Counted from the first letter of the stretch, positions 49,583 to 59,294 are shown. The stretch is 64,000 bases of DNA from Citrobacter freundii (GCA_003243445.1 QFQQ01000009.1:62001-126000), one strand, 5' to 3'. Notes: a model not told the origin generated them from the sequence alone. A program made the numbers and translations.

Positions 49583-52498
49583 ATGAACGACCTGTTGACG
49601 CAACTGGCTGCATCCCTTGAAGGAACACTGCATTTTGATACGACCATGCGTACATTGTACGCGACTGATGCTTCGGCTTACCGGGAATTGCCTTTGGCAG
49701 TTGCCATTCCCAGAACGATAGATGATATAAGGAAACTGATAGCGTTTGCAAACGCAAATAATACATCGCTGATACCCAGAACAGCGGGGACATCGCTCGC
49801 CGGACAGGTAGTGGGCGCCGGGATCGTGGTGGATGTATCGCGGAATTTTACACAGATACTCGAGCTGAATAAAGAAGAGAAATGGGTACGGGTACAACCC
49901 GGTGTGATACGTGATGAACTGAATGTGTTTTTAAAGCCGCATGGATTGTATTTCGGCCCTGAAACCTCCACTGCCAACAGGGCGATGATCGGTGGCATGG
50001 TGGGCAATAACAGTTGCGGTTCCAACTCGGTTGTGTACCGCAGCACGCGTGAACACCTGCTTGAAGTGAAAGCGTTGCTGAGCGATGGCAGCGAAGTTGT
50101 GTTCAATACGCTGGACCTTGACAGCTTTCATGCAAAATGTGAAGGCAATACCCTCGAGTCAGCGATCTACCGCCAGGTGCGGAGCATGCTGGGCAATTAT
50201 GAAAACCAGGTGGAGATCAGGAAAGAGTTTCCGAAGAAAACAGTGGAACGCCGCAATACGGGTTATGCTGTCGATCTTTTATTGGAAATGTCCCCATTTA
50301 CCGCAGGTGGACCGGATTTCAATTTCTGTTCGCTGATTGCAGGCTCTGAAGGTACGCTAGCGTTCATCACAGAGATCAAGCTGAATGTGGTGGCCGAACC
50401 GCCAAAGGAGATCGGCTTGCTTTGCGTTCATTTCAATTCGATAGATGAAGCACTGAGAGCAAATCTTGTTGCGGTGAAATATCCGATCAGTGCAAGTGAA
50501 CTGATCGATCATTATATTCTTGAATGTACAAAGAATAATATTGAACAACAGAAGAACCGCTTCTTTGTGCAGGGTGATCCCGGAGCGATATTGGTCGTTG
50601 AATTTGCACGGAATAGCCGGGAAGAGATCATTGAAGTGGCAAAAAAATGTGAAGCGGAAATGCGGGCCGCCGGGCTTGGTTATCATTTTCCTCTGCTCTT
50701 CGGGGCTGACAGTAAAAAGATCTGGACGCTGCGTAAAGCAGGCCTTGGTTTATTAAGCAATCTGCCGGGTGATGAAAAAGCTGTGCCGGTGATCGAAGAT
50801 ACCGCCGTGGACGTACAGGATCTGCCTGCTTATATCCGTGAGTTCAATGAAATACTGAATAAGCATGGCTTGTATTCCGTGCATTATGCGCATGCGGGTT
50901 CGGGTGAGTTGCACCTGCGGCCGATCATCAACCTGAAAACAGAACAGGGCAATCAATTGTTCCGCACCATTGCTGAAGAAATTGCGACACTGGTAAAAAA
51001 ATACCAGGGATCATTGAGCGGTGAACACGGTGATGGCAGATTACGCGGCGAATTTATCCGCCAGATGGTTGGTGAAAAGAACTATAGCTTATTAAAAGAA
51101 CTAAAGAAAGCATGGGATCCGAAAAATATTTTCAATCCCAATAAGATCATTGACACACCATCAATGAACAGCATGCTGCGTTATACGCCGGGACAGCAAA
51201 CACCGGCATTTAAAACTGTTTTCCGTTTTAATAACCAGGATATCCTGCAACATGCCGAGCAATGCAATGGTAGTGGAGATTGCCGGAAAACGCAGATCAG
51301 TGGCGGCACTATGTGTCCTTCTTATATGGCAACGCGTAATGAAAAGGATACAACACGCGCGCGGGCCAATATCCTGCGTGAGTTCCTGACGAACTCTGAC
51401 AAGATGAACAGGTTTGATCATAAAGAGATCTATGAAGTGATGGATCTTTGCCTGAGTTGTAAAGGTTGTAAGTCAGAATGCCCCAGCAATGTCGACGTCG
51501 CAAAACTGAAAGCGGAGTTTCTGCAGCATTATTATGACGCGAACGGCGTTCCGTTCCGTGCAAAACTGATTGCCGGGTTCAGTAAAAGTTCTGCGCTTGG
51601 GGCTGTCTGGCCGGGTGCGTATAATTTTTTTATGACGAACAGTGTAGTAAGTAAATGGGTGAAGCAATCAACCGGTTTTGCGAAAGACCGGTCCATGCCA
51701 ACCCTGCACAGTATTACATTAAAGAAATGGTACAGCAACTGGAAAAAGAAGCATAATCAACCCAAACAAAGAAAGGTTTACCTCTTCTGTGATGAATTTA
51801 CAAATTACAACGACACACTGATCGGCATCAAGGCAATCGAATTGCTGGATAAGCTCGGGTATGAAGTGCTGATCCCCGAACATATTGAAAGTGGCCGGGC
51901 GTGGTTATCCAAAGGATTATTGCGTGATGCAAAAAAGATCGCCAATAAAAATATCGGATTACTGCATCCGGTCGTGAATGCAGCTACTCCCCTGCTTGGC
52001 ATTGAACCGTCAGCCATTCTTACTTTCCGCGATGAATATATAGATCTGGCAGATGATGCGAATTATGAAAAAGCAAAAGAGCTGGCCCGTCATGTATTCC
52101 TGGTGGATGAATTCATTGCTGCTGAAATAAAGAAAGGACATATCACTGCCGGATCATTTACCAAAGAAAAAAAACAGGTAAAACTGCACGGGCATTGCCA
52201 GCAGAAGGCATTATCATCGGTTGATCCCACTAAAATATTACTCTCTCTCCCCGAAAATTATTCTGTTGAAGTGATCCCTTCCGGTTGCTGCGGCATGGCC
52301 GGCAGCTTCGGCTATGAAAAAGAGCATTACGATTTATCGATGAAAGTTGGTGAACTGGTACTGTTGCCTGCCGTCCGCCAGGCATCGGCTGAAACGATCA
52401 TTGCCGCACCGGGTACGAGCTGCCGGCACCAGATCAAGGATGGTACAGGAAAGAAGGCGAAACATCCGGTCGAGGTCTTGTATGAGGCTTTGGCGTAG
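49583..52498 (+). CDS. FAD-linked oxidase fused to Fe-S (GlpC-like) protein, D-2-hydroxy acid dehydrogenase type
   Basis: The protein has 971 residues. Part 1 (about 1-460) is a PCMH-type FAD oxidase: RTAGTSLAGQVVGAGIVVD, GPETSTANRAMIGGMVGNNSCG, then SGEHGDGRLRGEF near the flavin site. Part 2 has two Fe-S clusters: CNGSGDCRKTQ with TMCPSYMATR, and CLSCKGCKSECPSNVD. Part 3 has CCG-type quinone-side motifs, HGHCQQKALSS and PSGCCGMAGSFGYEKEHYD. This is the fused form of the glycolate / D-lactate dehydrogenase subunits GlcD and GlcF or of GlpC-like partners. It probably oxidises a D-2-hydroxy acid and passes electrons to quinone. Confidence 0.9.
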   Translation: MNDLLTQLAASLEGTLHFDTTMRTLYATDASAYRELPLAVAIPRTIDDIRKLIAFANANNTSLIPRTAGTSLAGQVVGAGIVVDVSRNFTQILELNKEEKWVRVQPGVIRDELNVFLKPHGLYFGPETSTANRAMIGGMVGNNSCGSNSVVYRSTREHLLEVKALLSDGSEVVFNTLDLDSFHAKCEGNTLESAIYRQVRSMLGNYENQVEIRKEFPKKTVERRNTGYAVDLLLEMSPFTAGGPDFNFCSLIAGSEGTLAFITEIKLNVVAEPPKEIGLLCVHFNSIDEALRANLVAVKYPISASELIDHYILECTKNNIEQQKNRFFVQGDPGAILVVEFARNSREEIIEVAKKCEAEMRAAGLGYHFPLLFGADSKKIWTLRKAGLGLLSNLPGDEKAVPVIEDTAVDVQDLPAYIREFNEILNKHGLYSVHYAHAGSGELHLRPIINLKTEQGNQLFRTIAEEIATLVKKYQGSLSGEHGDGRLRGEFIRQMVGEKNYSLLKELKKAWDPKNIFNPNKIIDTPSMNSMLRYTPGQQTPAFKTVFRFNNQDILQHAEQCNGSGDCRKTQISGGTMCPSYMATRNEKDTTRARANILREFLTNSDKMNRFDHKEIYEVMDLCLSCKGCKSECPSNVDVAKLKAEFLQHYYDANGVPFRAKLIAGFSKSSALGAVWPGAYNFFMTNSVVSKWVKQSTGFAKDRSMPTLHSITLKKWYSNWKKKHNQPKQRKVYLFCDEFTNYNDTLIGIKAIELLDKLGYEVLIPEHIESGRAWLSKGLLRDAKKIANKNIGLLHPVVNAATPLLGIEPSAILTFRDEYIDLADDANYEKAKELARHVFLVDEFIAAEIKKGHITAGSFTKEKKQVKLHGHCQQKALSSVDPTKILLSLPENYSVEVIPSGCCGMAGSFGYEKEHYDLSMKVGELVLLPAVRQASAETIIAAPGTSCRHQIKDGTGKKAKHPVEVLYEALA

Positions 52499-52501
52499 GG
52501 C

Positions 52502-52649
52502 CCCCTCTAAATCTCCCCCTTCAGGGGAGACTTCGTACATACTTTATTACCGAAAAATCATATCGTAAGGCGCCTGTTGATCTAAACGATTTCACTTTTC
52601 TGCTTTCATGCTGTTCAAAGTCTCCCCTGAAGGGGGAGATTTAGAGGGG
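52502..52649. repeat. Perfect 32-bp inverted repeat, family F (CTAAATCTCCCCC words)
   Basis: CCCCTCTAAATCTCCCCCTT, CAGGGGAGACTT (52502-52533) and AAGTCTCCCCTGAAGGGGGA, GATTTAGAGGGG (52618-52649) are perfect reverse complements of 32 nt; the spacer is 84 nt. Each arm also contains a short internal dyad (TCTCCCC-AGGGGAGA). It follows the oxidase stop by three bases. The ATG of the only open frame-start of the next gene lies within the spacer (52608), next to the right arm. Confidence 0.9.
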
Positions 52650-52796
52650 CTCTACGCAATCTGTGGGAATATACGCCGGCCGCGCATCAGGCACTTCAGC
52701 CAGGACCTGATTCTCCCTTTCAAAAGAATTTCCCTTTTTTACAGGCGGTCATGCAACATTCTTTTAATCTCCCTTACTTTATATAAAACCAATTGC

Positions 52797-53354
52797 CTGG
52801 AGCTTACAGCAACAATACCATCTGCTGATGTACTGGTGGAGCAGTGCATCAAGGGAGACAAGACCGCCTATCGCCTTTTATATGAGCGATATGCAAGGGC
52901 TATGTATAATACGGCCTATCGGATCACCAATAATACCGCCGATGCGGAGGATGTTCTGCAGGAAGCGTTCATCGATGCGTTTCTTCAGATCAGTTCATTC
53001 CGTCAGCAGTCCACGTTTGGTGCGTGGATCAAGCAGATCGTCGTATTCAAAAGCATCAGCCTGATCAAAAAAAGAAAATTGACCCTGGTTGAGCTTGAAC
53101 CCGGAAATGTTGAATTACCACAGGACGAAGAGATCGATGAAGAAGCGATCGGCTTTACCGTTAATGCGGTCAAACAGGCATTACAGACTTTGCCTGATGG
53201 CTATCGTGCCGTACTGACGCTGTATCTGCTGGAAGGATACGACCAGGAAGAGATCGCCAATATCATGCAGGTCGCGCCTTCTACCGTCCGCACACAATAC
53301 ATCAGGGGCAAGCAGAAACTGGTTGCGCTGATGAAAAAAAAGGAAAACGTATGA
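52797..53354 (+). CDS. ECF-type RNA polymerase sigma factor
   Basis: Region 2 (VEQCIKGDKTAYRLLYERYA, AEDVLQEAFIDAFLQI) and region 4 (ALQTLPDGYRAVLTLYLLEG, QEEIANIMQVAPSTVRTQ) are complete, so this is an ECF sigma of 185 residues. The start is unusual: in this frame there is no ATG, GTG or TTG between 52608 and the conserved part. The ATG at 52608 lies beside the right arm of the family F repeat and would add 63 residues of repeat-derived text. CTG at 52797 gives MELTATIPSADVLVEQC, which is like the family. I choose CTG 52797 with moderate confidence. The stop overlaps the next gene (ATGA). Confidence 0.75.
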   Translation: MELTATIPSADVLVEQCIKGDKTAYRLLYERYARAMYNTAYRITNNTADAEDVLQEAFIDAFLQISSFRQQSTFGAWIKQIVVFKSISLIKKRKLTLVELEPGNVELPQDEEIDEEAIGFTVNAVKQALQTLPDGYRAVLTLYLLEGYDQEEIANIMQVAPSTVRTQYIRGKQKLVALMKKKENV

Positions 53355-53932
53355 GCAGGGATTTAAAAAATTTCATCAGGGAGAACCGTCATGCATTTGA
53401 TGACGAACAGCCGGCCGAATACAACTGGGATCATATTGCCAATGCAGTGCCGGCGCTTGGCGGTAAAAAAAGATCTTTCAGAAAGATGTATGCATGGACG
53501 GCTGCAGCCGCCGTGATGATCATCGCGACTGGTATTTATATGGTCGTCAAATATAAACCGCTGGAAAGCGGGATCGCGGATGGCAGAAAAACAAGAAATG
53601 ATATCCGCACCCTGGCTCCTGAATATGCGGCATCTGCCGAACCCATTTACCAGGCAATCGAAAAACAACAAAAGGAACTGAAGAACCTTTCCGCATCACA
53701 ACCGGAATTGTATGATCAGTTCACCCAGGATCTTGCAACCCTGGACAGCTCTTATCGTGTATTAAAAGCCCAGGCAACCAGGTCTCCAAACAGGGAAATA
53801 CTCATCAAAGCAATGATGAACAACCTTCAACTGCAGGCGGAACTTCTTTCCAAACAGTTGAATGTTTTAACCGAATTCAACAACACTAAAACAGACGAGA
53901 ATGAGAAACAGAAAAAATATAGCAATCTTTAG
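53351..53932 (+). CDS. Single-pass membrane protein, likely anti-sigma partner
   Basis: The 193-residue protein overlaps the sigma gene by four bases. The N-terminal 45 residues (RDLKNFIRENRHAFDDEQPA, YNWDHI) are in the cytoplasm, one helix spans about 50-68 (WTAAAAVMIIATGIYMVV), and the C-terminal part outside is helical and Glu/Lys/Gln-rich (IEKQQKELKNLSASQPELYD). It does not have a zinc-binding anti-sigma or FecR signature. Order and topology suggest it holds the sigma factor at the membrane. Its own gene overlaps the next by 32 bp. Confidence 0.65.
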   Translation: MSRDLKNFIRENRHAFDDEQPAEYNWDHIANAVPALGGKKRSFRKMYAWTAAAAVMIIATGIYMVVKYKPLESGIADGRKTRNDIRTLAPEYAASAEPIYQAIEKQQKELKNLSASQPELYDQFTQDLATLDSSYRVLKAQATRSPNREILIKAMMNNLQLQAELLSKQLNVLTEFNNTKTDENEKQKKYSNL

Positions 53933-54917
53933 CACCGCTTCATTAATGATGTCATTGATGATAGCAATGACACTGTTGTCGCAGATCGCTAACGCACAGG
54001 ATAAGAACAAAGAAAAACTTGAGTTTGTAAAAGAGCGTTCTATTTCTAAAAGCTATCCTGCTTCAGGTAACGGCCTGGTGATCGATAACAGCTTTGGCCA
54101 TGTAAAGATCGTGGCATGGGATAAAAATGAGATCAAGGTTGATATCTCTATCAAAGTTGAGTCGTCTGACAAGGACAATGCTGACCGGATCTTTGGAAAT
54201 ATCGATGTGCTCGACAGCCAGAGCGGCGATGTTGTCCGTTTCAAAACAGAACAGAAGTCAGACAATAACGGCTGCAGAAACTGCCGCACCAACATGAGCA
54301 TCAATTATGAAGTGAAAATGCCTGTCAATGGCAAACTCACTATCAATAACACATTTGGTAATATTGAATTGCCTGACTATAAAGGCCAGGTATCCATTAC
54401 CGAAAAGTTCGGTTCGCTGACAGCCGGGACATTATCCGACGTCAGGAAACTCCAGGTGGAATTTGGCAAGGCGCAACTGAAAAGCCTGGCAGATGTGGAT
54501 GCAACTTTCAAGTTCTCCAAAGTCCAGCTTGAAAGCCTCTCTGGTTCAAACAACATCTCATTGGAATTTTGCGATAGCAGCAAGATCGCATTGACCAGCA
54601 GCCTCACCTCACTTACGCTGCACGAATCATACAGCACGGTGAACCTCCGCCCCGCCGGTAATCTTGGTGCAACTTATAATGTGAAGACCAGCTTCGGTAC
54701 GTTTATCGATCGCAGCGATATCGGCGTGGTCAGAACTGATACGCCAGAGCGTTATGGCCCGGACTCCAACAGGCAGTATGAAGGCAAATCCGGCAATGGC
54801 TCTTCAAAGATCAATGTAAAATCATCTTTCGGAAAAGTGATCCTCGGCGAAGCAAGACCGGAGGATATGAAGAAGACTTCGAAGAATAAGAGTGCGGCGG
54901 CGGGTCGAGTGATATAA
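53901..54917 (+). CDS. Secreted beta-solenoid protein (DUF4097-like), sigma operon
   Basis: The protein has 338 residues with a long signal sequence ending at about 33 (SQIANAQ). The mature part has about ten repeats with INNTFGNI, ITEKFGSLTAG, VEFGKAQLKSL and FKFSKVQLESL strands, the ladder typical of DUF4097 solenoids. A Cys pair in NNGCRNCRTN is close to the middle. It overlaps the membrane protein gene by 32 bp, so it belongs to the sigma operon and may be its sensor or effector at the envelope. Function unknown. Confidence 0.7.
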   Translation: MRNRKNIAIFSTASLMMSLMIAMTLLSQIANAQDKNKEKLEFVKERSISKSYPASGNGLVIDNSFGHVKIVAWDKNEIKVDISIKVESSDKDNADRIFGNIDVLDSQSGDVVRFKTEQKSDNNGCRNCRTNMSINYEVKMPVNGKLTINNTFGNIELPDYKGQVSITEKFGSLTAGTLSDVRKLQVEFGKAQLKSLADVDATFKFSKVQLESLSGSNNISLEFCDSSKIALTSSLTSLTLHESYSTVNLRPAGNLGATYNVKTSFGTFIDRSDIGVVRTDTPERYGPDSNRQYEGKSGNGSSKINVKSSFGKVILGEARPEDMKKTSKNKSAAAGRVI

Positions 54918-54918
54918 A

Positions 54919-55077
54919 GCAGGATGTTCGAAGTTGGACGGTCGATGGTCGGGCTTTACCGATGAATCAGGAACAAAGACATTGAACCCGTCTAAACTTA
55001 AAGATCTCATTCTTTTACACCTCACAAGCCTTGAAACCTGACCATCGACCATCCAGCATCGAACATCGCCCGTTCCA
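54919..55077. repeat. Intergenic inverted repeat, family C
   Basis: Left arm 54919-54956 (GCAGGATGTTCGAAGTTGGA, CGGTCGATGGTCGGGCTT) and right arm 55034-55076 (GACCATCGACCATCCAGCAT, CGAACATCGCCCG) are reverse complements with some mismatches; spacer 77 nt. It begins two bases after the solenoid gene stop. Confidence 0.8.
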
Positions 55078-55126
55078 ACGATTTAGTATTATAATAAATA
55101 AGCAGAACGGAGCAATCCGGAAAATC

Positions 55127-55154
55127 ATCCTGGCTTTTGCCGGGATTTTTTTTG
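55127..55154 (+). terminator. Intrinsic terminator after the sigma operon
   Basis: ATCCTGGC (55127-55134) pairs with GCCGGGAT (55139-55146, one wobble) around TTTT and is followed by at least seven T. It terminates plus-strand transcription about 210 bp past the solenoid gene, after the family C element. The next 275 bp up to 55432 hold no gene that I can support; CCGAACATCGCCCTCCCGGG at 55378 is a solo remnant of family C. Confidence 0.75.
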
Positions 55155-55432
55155 CTTTTGGGCTAAACTGTACAGTGATCTGCTATTTTTCTCAATTGTT
55201 TTGCGTTGCCAGTCTGAGGTTAAGGAAAATGCTGAACATAAAATCCAGCTTAAATACGTGTTTTCACTTATTTAAGGTAGTGGGAAATGGGACCGGGAGT
55301 CTTGACGGAACAAGAAAACTTTTTTATTTTGGCGTGTTATCCAAAACCTTATTAAATAAATTCAACTTCAAAACCACCGAACATCGCCCTCCCGGGCATT
55401 TCAATTAACCACCACCTTTTATTCCAAACTGC

Positions 55433-57376
55433 ATGAAAAAATCAATCTTGCTCAGCGTAATGTTGTGCACCTCCGTGCTTGTCTTTGCCCAGAAGAAAGA
55501 AGTAGAACTGCCTCCTTTCGGGAAAGTAGATAAAGCAGACCTCGAAATGAAAGAATGTTCCTTTGATGAAAAAGCTGAAGCGCTCGTCCTCCTGGATGAT
55601 GCACAACTCGATCTTGTATTGGGCGCCGGTATCGATATGAAACGCCGCCGGCGGATCAAGATCCTTTCTGACAAAGGACTTGAGTGGGCAAACGTTCACC
55701 TGTCCTACATCAGCGCCAGGGGTGAAGAGGACATCAAAGGCCTGGAAGCCCAGACCTATAACCTCGATGCCAGTGGCAACGTTGTTGTGACCAAACTTGA
55801 AAAGAGCCTGATCTATGACAAGAAGCTGAACAAACAGATCTCTGAAAGAAGTTTCACTTTCCCTGCAGTAAAAGTGGGATCTATTGTTGAATTCCGCTAC
55901 CGGCATGTGAATGTTAACCTGATAGACTGGAATTTCCAGGAACCGATTCCTGTAAAATACAGCCGCTTTAAGATCGATTCTCCGGAAGAAGTTGAGATAA
56001 GTGTTACACCTCATACAGGCCGCAATTATGAGCACGTCAGTTCAGAGTCGGGTCGACGCAAGGTCGATTCATATTCCATGTCCGAAATACCAGGGTTCCG
56101 TCATGAGCCATATATCATCAATGAGCAGTTTTATATGGACAGGCTTGAGACCAAAGTAACCGCGTACGTGATCGATGGCCGTCGTCAGAGCCGCACGCTA
56201 AACTGGTTGCAGGTGATCAAGGCATTGATGGAAGATGAAGACTTTGGTCAGCAGATCAAAAAGAATATTCCGAGAACTGCGGATCTGGATGCAAAACTGA
56301 AAGGTGTGGCCGGGTCGTATGACAGAATGAAAATCATCTACAAGTACGTTCAGGACAATATGCAATGGAATGAATACCCGGGTATCTGGGCTCTTGATGG
56401 CGTAAAAAGTGCATGGAAAGATAAAAAGGGCACATCAGGAGAGATCAACCTGATCCTGGTGAACCTGCTGAAGGATGCAGGGCTGAATGTTCATCCGATC
56501 CTTGTCAGCACCCATGCACATGGAATAGTTAATTCAACAGATGCGGGTGTTTATGGTTATCCCGGCACCAGGCAATTCAACAAGGTAATGGCCTATGTAG
56601 ACATCGATGGAAAGGAATACGTACTTGATGCTTCGCAGAAGGAAGTGCCTGTGCATCTTATTTCTCCGGACATTCTTGAAACACCGGGCCTGGTCATCGA
56701 AAAACTTGAGACATCCGAGTGGGGCTGGAAACAGCTTAGCCACCAGGCGCTTTCCAAAAATCTTATCCTGGTCAACGGAAGGATCGATGGCAATGGAAAG
56801 ATGGACGGTCAGGCGACGATCTCAAGCTATGACTATGCCCGCCTTGCCCGCCTCCCGATCGCCAAAAAAGGAAAGGAAAAATTCATTGAAACATATGTTT
56901 CATCCAACCAGGGTATGTCAGTGGATGAAATCGAATTTACCAATATTGACAGCGATTCGCTACCGCTGGTGCAGACCATCAAATTCAATCAGGCGCTGAA
57001 TAATACAGGCGATTACAGCTATTTCTCTTCCAACATTCTTTCGGGTCTGGAAACAAATCCGTTTGTTGCGAATCAGCGGAATACTGATGTTTTCTTTGGG
57101 ACTAACCAATCGTATACCATCGTCGGAAACTTCACACTTGCTGACGGCTATGAGTTTGATGCATTACCCAAGAATGTGAAAATGATCATGCCTGACACAA
57201 GCATCGTTTTATCGCGTATAGCGCAGGTCTCAGGCGGAACACTGATGACGCGCATACAAGTGGATTTCAAAAAGCCATTCTATTCGGCAGCTGAATATGA
57301 CGATCTCCAGGAGTTTTATAAACGTCTTTTTGAACTGATCAACGAACAATATGTGGTACGTAAAAAGAAAGCATGA
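55433..57376 (+). CDS. DUF3857 / transglutaminase-like protein, probably inactive
   Basis: The protein has 647 residues and a signal peptide ending at about 20 (VLVFAQ). DUF3857 covers about 50-230 (KRRRRIKILSDKGLEWANVH, VGSIVEFRYRHVN), the transglutaminase-like part about 280-420, and a DUF3858-like tail the rest. At the site where the catalytic Cys is expected the sequence is KGTSGEINLIL (Ser335); the His position is FNKVMAYV (Lys384); the Asp is kept (YVLDAS, Asp399). The fold is therefore likely without transglutaminase activity. It is the first of two tandem paralogues, 16 bp before the second. Confidence 0.85.
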   Translation: MKKSILLSVMLCTSVLVFAQKKEVELPPFGKVDKADLEMKECSFDEKAEALVLLDDAQLDLVLGAGIDMKRRRRIKILSDKGLEWANVHLSYISARGEEDIKGLEAQTYNLDASGNVVVTKLEKSLIYDKKLNKQISERSFTFPAVKVGSIVEFRYRHVNVNLIDWNFQEPIPVKYSRFKIDSPEEVEISVTPHTGRNYEHVSSESGRRKVDSYSMSEIPGFRHEPYIINEQFYMDRLETKVTAYVIDGRRQSRTLNWLQVIKALMEDEDFGQQIKKNIPRTADLDAKLKGVAGSYDRMKIIYKYVQDNMQWNEYPGIWALDGVKSAWKDKKGTSGEINLILVNLLKDAGLNVHPILVSTHAHGIVNSTDAGVYGYPGTRQFNKVMAYVDIDGKEYVLDASQKEVPVHLISPDILETPGLVIEKLETSEWGWKQLSHQALSKNLILVNGRIDGNGKMDGQATISSYDYARLARLPIAKKGKEKFIETYVSSNQGMSVDEIEFTNIDSDSLPLVQTIKFNQALNNTGDYSYFSSNILSGLETNPFVANQRNTDVFFGTNQSYTIVGNFTLADGYEFDALPKNVKMIMPDTSIVLSRIAQVSGGTLMTRIQVDFKKPFYSAAEYDDLQEFYKRLFELINEQYVVRKKKA

Positions 57377-57392
57377 TCCTAAATTCATTAAG

Positions 57393-59294
57393 ATGAAAAA
57401 AAGCATTCTGGCCATTATGATCCTGTTTGCTGCAAAACTTTCGTTTGCGCAGACGGGATCATATACATTGGCATCGGTGCCCGAGGCACTTCGTGCAAAA
57501 GCAGCGGTTGTTATTCACCTGAACGATTATACATACGAAGTTGAATCACTGGAGAAATCGCGTCTTTCCGTTCACAAGATCTATACAATAGTAAATGAAG
57601 ACGGAAGAGCCGGTCTTCTTTTCAATGAATACTCTTCAAAGAACATTGTTCTTGATGAAGCAGAGATCAAGGTGTATGATGGCGATGGTAAACGTATCGC
57701 AAAGTATACCAAAAAGGATATGATGACGGTAGCAACGGGTGAAGGCTTGATTGAAGACGGCTATGTTACGTATTATCGCATCAGTGCGCCCTCCTATCCT
57801 GTTACCATAGAGTTGAATTATGTGCAGAAACTCAGGAGCACATTGAATTTGCCGGATTACCGGTTCATTCATCCGAAAGAAAGTATCCTTGCATCCAGCT
57901 TTACAGCGAAGATCCCGGCAGATATCAGTTTGAAATTTAAACCTGTTAATACAGATATTCAGCCGGTCATTACCGATAACGGTAAATACAGGGAATATAA
58001 ATGGTCTGTAAAAGATCTCGCACCGCTTGAATATGAAGAAGGCGCGGTGTCTGCAAGAAGCCGTTACCCGCATATCATGCTGGCTACGGAGCAGTTTTAT
58101 TACTATGGCCTGAAGGGTGATCTTTCTTCCTGGAAAAGTTTTGGTAGCTGGATCAGCGATCTTTACAAAGGATTGGATGAACTGCCGGAAGACAGAAAGC
58201 AGTTTTACAGAGATCTCGTTAAAGATGTTCCCGGGGAAAGAGAAAAGATCAGGAAGATCTATGAATACATGCAGCAGAATTTCCGCTATGTAAGTATCCA
58301 GCTTGGTATCGGCGGATTGAAACCATTCTCTGCAACTTTTACAGATCAGAAAAAATATGGTGACTGTAAAGGTCTCAGCAATTTTATGAAAGCAGCATTG
58401 GGCGCTGTTGGTATCAGAAGCCATGTAGCGATCATCAACGCGGAGTATAATGAAGAGCCGGTTGATCCTGCATTTCCGGCTAATAATTTCAACCATGTGA
58501 TACTTTGCGTGCCCGGTCAGAAAGACTCGATCTGGCTCGAGTGTACGAGCAATACAGCGTCATTCGCGGAACTGGGAACATTTACAGAAAACAGGAACGC
58601 ATTGCTGATCACGGAGAACGGCGGTGTACTGGTCCCCACACCAAGAAGTGAATCCGCCGCGAATACAGCGAGCACAAAAACGATTGTATCTATTGCAGGA
58701 GATTTTACGGCAAAAAGTGAAACGCGCATTGAAACCACGGGTTCATTCCGGGAAGCCATCAATTCCATTTTAAAAGAAAAGAAAGATCGTCAGAAGGAAG
58801 TGGTTGTTTACGCAATGGGCTTTAAACAACCGGATGATTTTGCTTTTTCGAAAAATGGCTCAGCCACGCAGCTTGAAATGACTTACAGCAAAATACATGA
58901 GTTCAATTCGGGTGATAAACATTTTCTGAACCCGAGAATCAATAAGATCTGGTCATCCCGTCTTCCGAAAGCGGAGAACAGGAAACTGGATTATTATTTT
59001 GAAGAACCTTTTGAAAAACATGATACAACGGTGTATAAATTACCACAGGGAACAAAGCCCGATGCGCTTCCGAAAGAAAAGGAGTTGAAATGTGATTATG
59101 CCAATTTCAAAACAAAGTGCTGGTATAATGAAGCGGAGAATGCTATTTATGTAGCGAGTTCGCTGGTACTTTCGCAGTATAAGATACCAGCCGCAAACTA
59201 TGCATCGGTAAAGAAATTCTTTGATGATGTTACAGCGGACGATACGCAAAAGATCGTGGTGAAAAAAGGAGAAACTACACTCAAGGCATTTTAA
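57393..59294 (+). CDS. DUF3857 / transglutaminase-like protein with Cys and His retained
   Basis: The 633-residue protein starts MKKSILAIMILFAAKLSFAQ, a clean signal peptide; the open frame starts earlier but overlaps the upstream gene. It has the same layout as its neighbour, with LSVHKIYTIVNEDGRAGLLF in DUF3857. Here the catalytic positions are KYGDCKGLSNFMKAAL (Cys325) and FNHVIL (His368); the third position is SIWLECTS (Glu383) where Asp is usual. It can still be a peptidase-like enzyme. The pair may form a complex in the envelope in which one partner is enzymatic. It is followed by an intrinsic terminator. Confidence 0.85.
   Translation: MKKSILAIMILFAAKLSFAQTGSYTLASVPEALRAKAAVVIHLNDYTYEVESLEKSRLSVHKIYTIVNEDGRAGLLFNEYSSKNIVLDEAEIKVYDGDGKRIAKYTKKDMMTVATGEGLIEDGYVTYYRISAPSYPVTIELNYVQKLRSTLNLPDYRFIHPKESILASSFTAKIPADISLKFKPVNTDIQPVITDNGKYREYKWSVKDLAPLEYEEGAVSARSRYPHIMLATEQFYYYGLKGDLSSWKSFGSWISDLYKGLDELPEDRKQFYRDLVKDVPGEREKIRKIYEYMQQNFRYVSIQLGIGGLKPFSATFTDQKKYGDCKGLSNFMKAALGAVGIRSHVAIINAEYNEEPVDPAFPANNFNHVILCVPGQKDSIWLECTSNTASFAELGTFTENRNALLITENGGVLVPTPRSESAANTASTKTIVSIAGDFTAKSETRIETTGSFREAINSILKEKKDRQKEVVVYAMGFKQPDDFAFSKNGSATQLEMTYSKIHEFNSGDKHFLNPRINKIWSSRLPKAENRKLDYYFEEPFEKHDTTVYKLPQGTKPDALPKEKELKCDYANFKTKCWYNEAENAIYVASSLVLSQYKIPAANYASVKKFFDDVTADDTQKIVVKKGETTLKAF

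Noticed and set aside
52608..52796. 63-residue N-terminal extension of the sigma factor from ATG 52608
   Set aside because: The first residues come from the family F arm and none of the extension resembles a sigma factor; kept only as an alternative.
55031..55408. 125-codon frame between the sigma operon and DUF3857 genes
   Set aside because: Starts in the family C right arm, crosses an intrinsic terminator, and has no family-like content.
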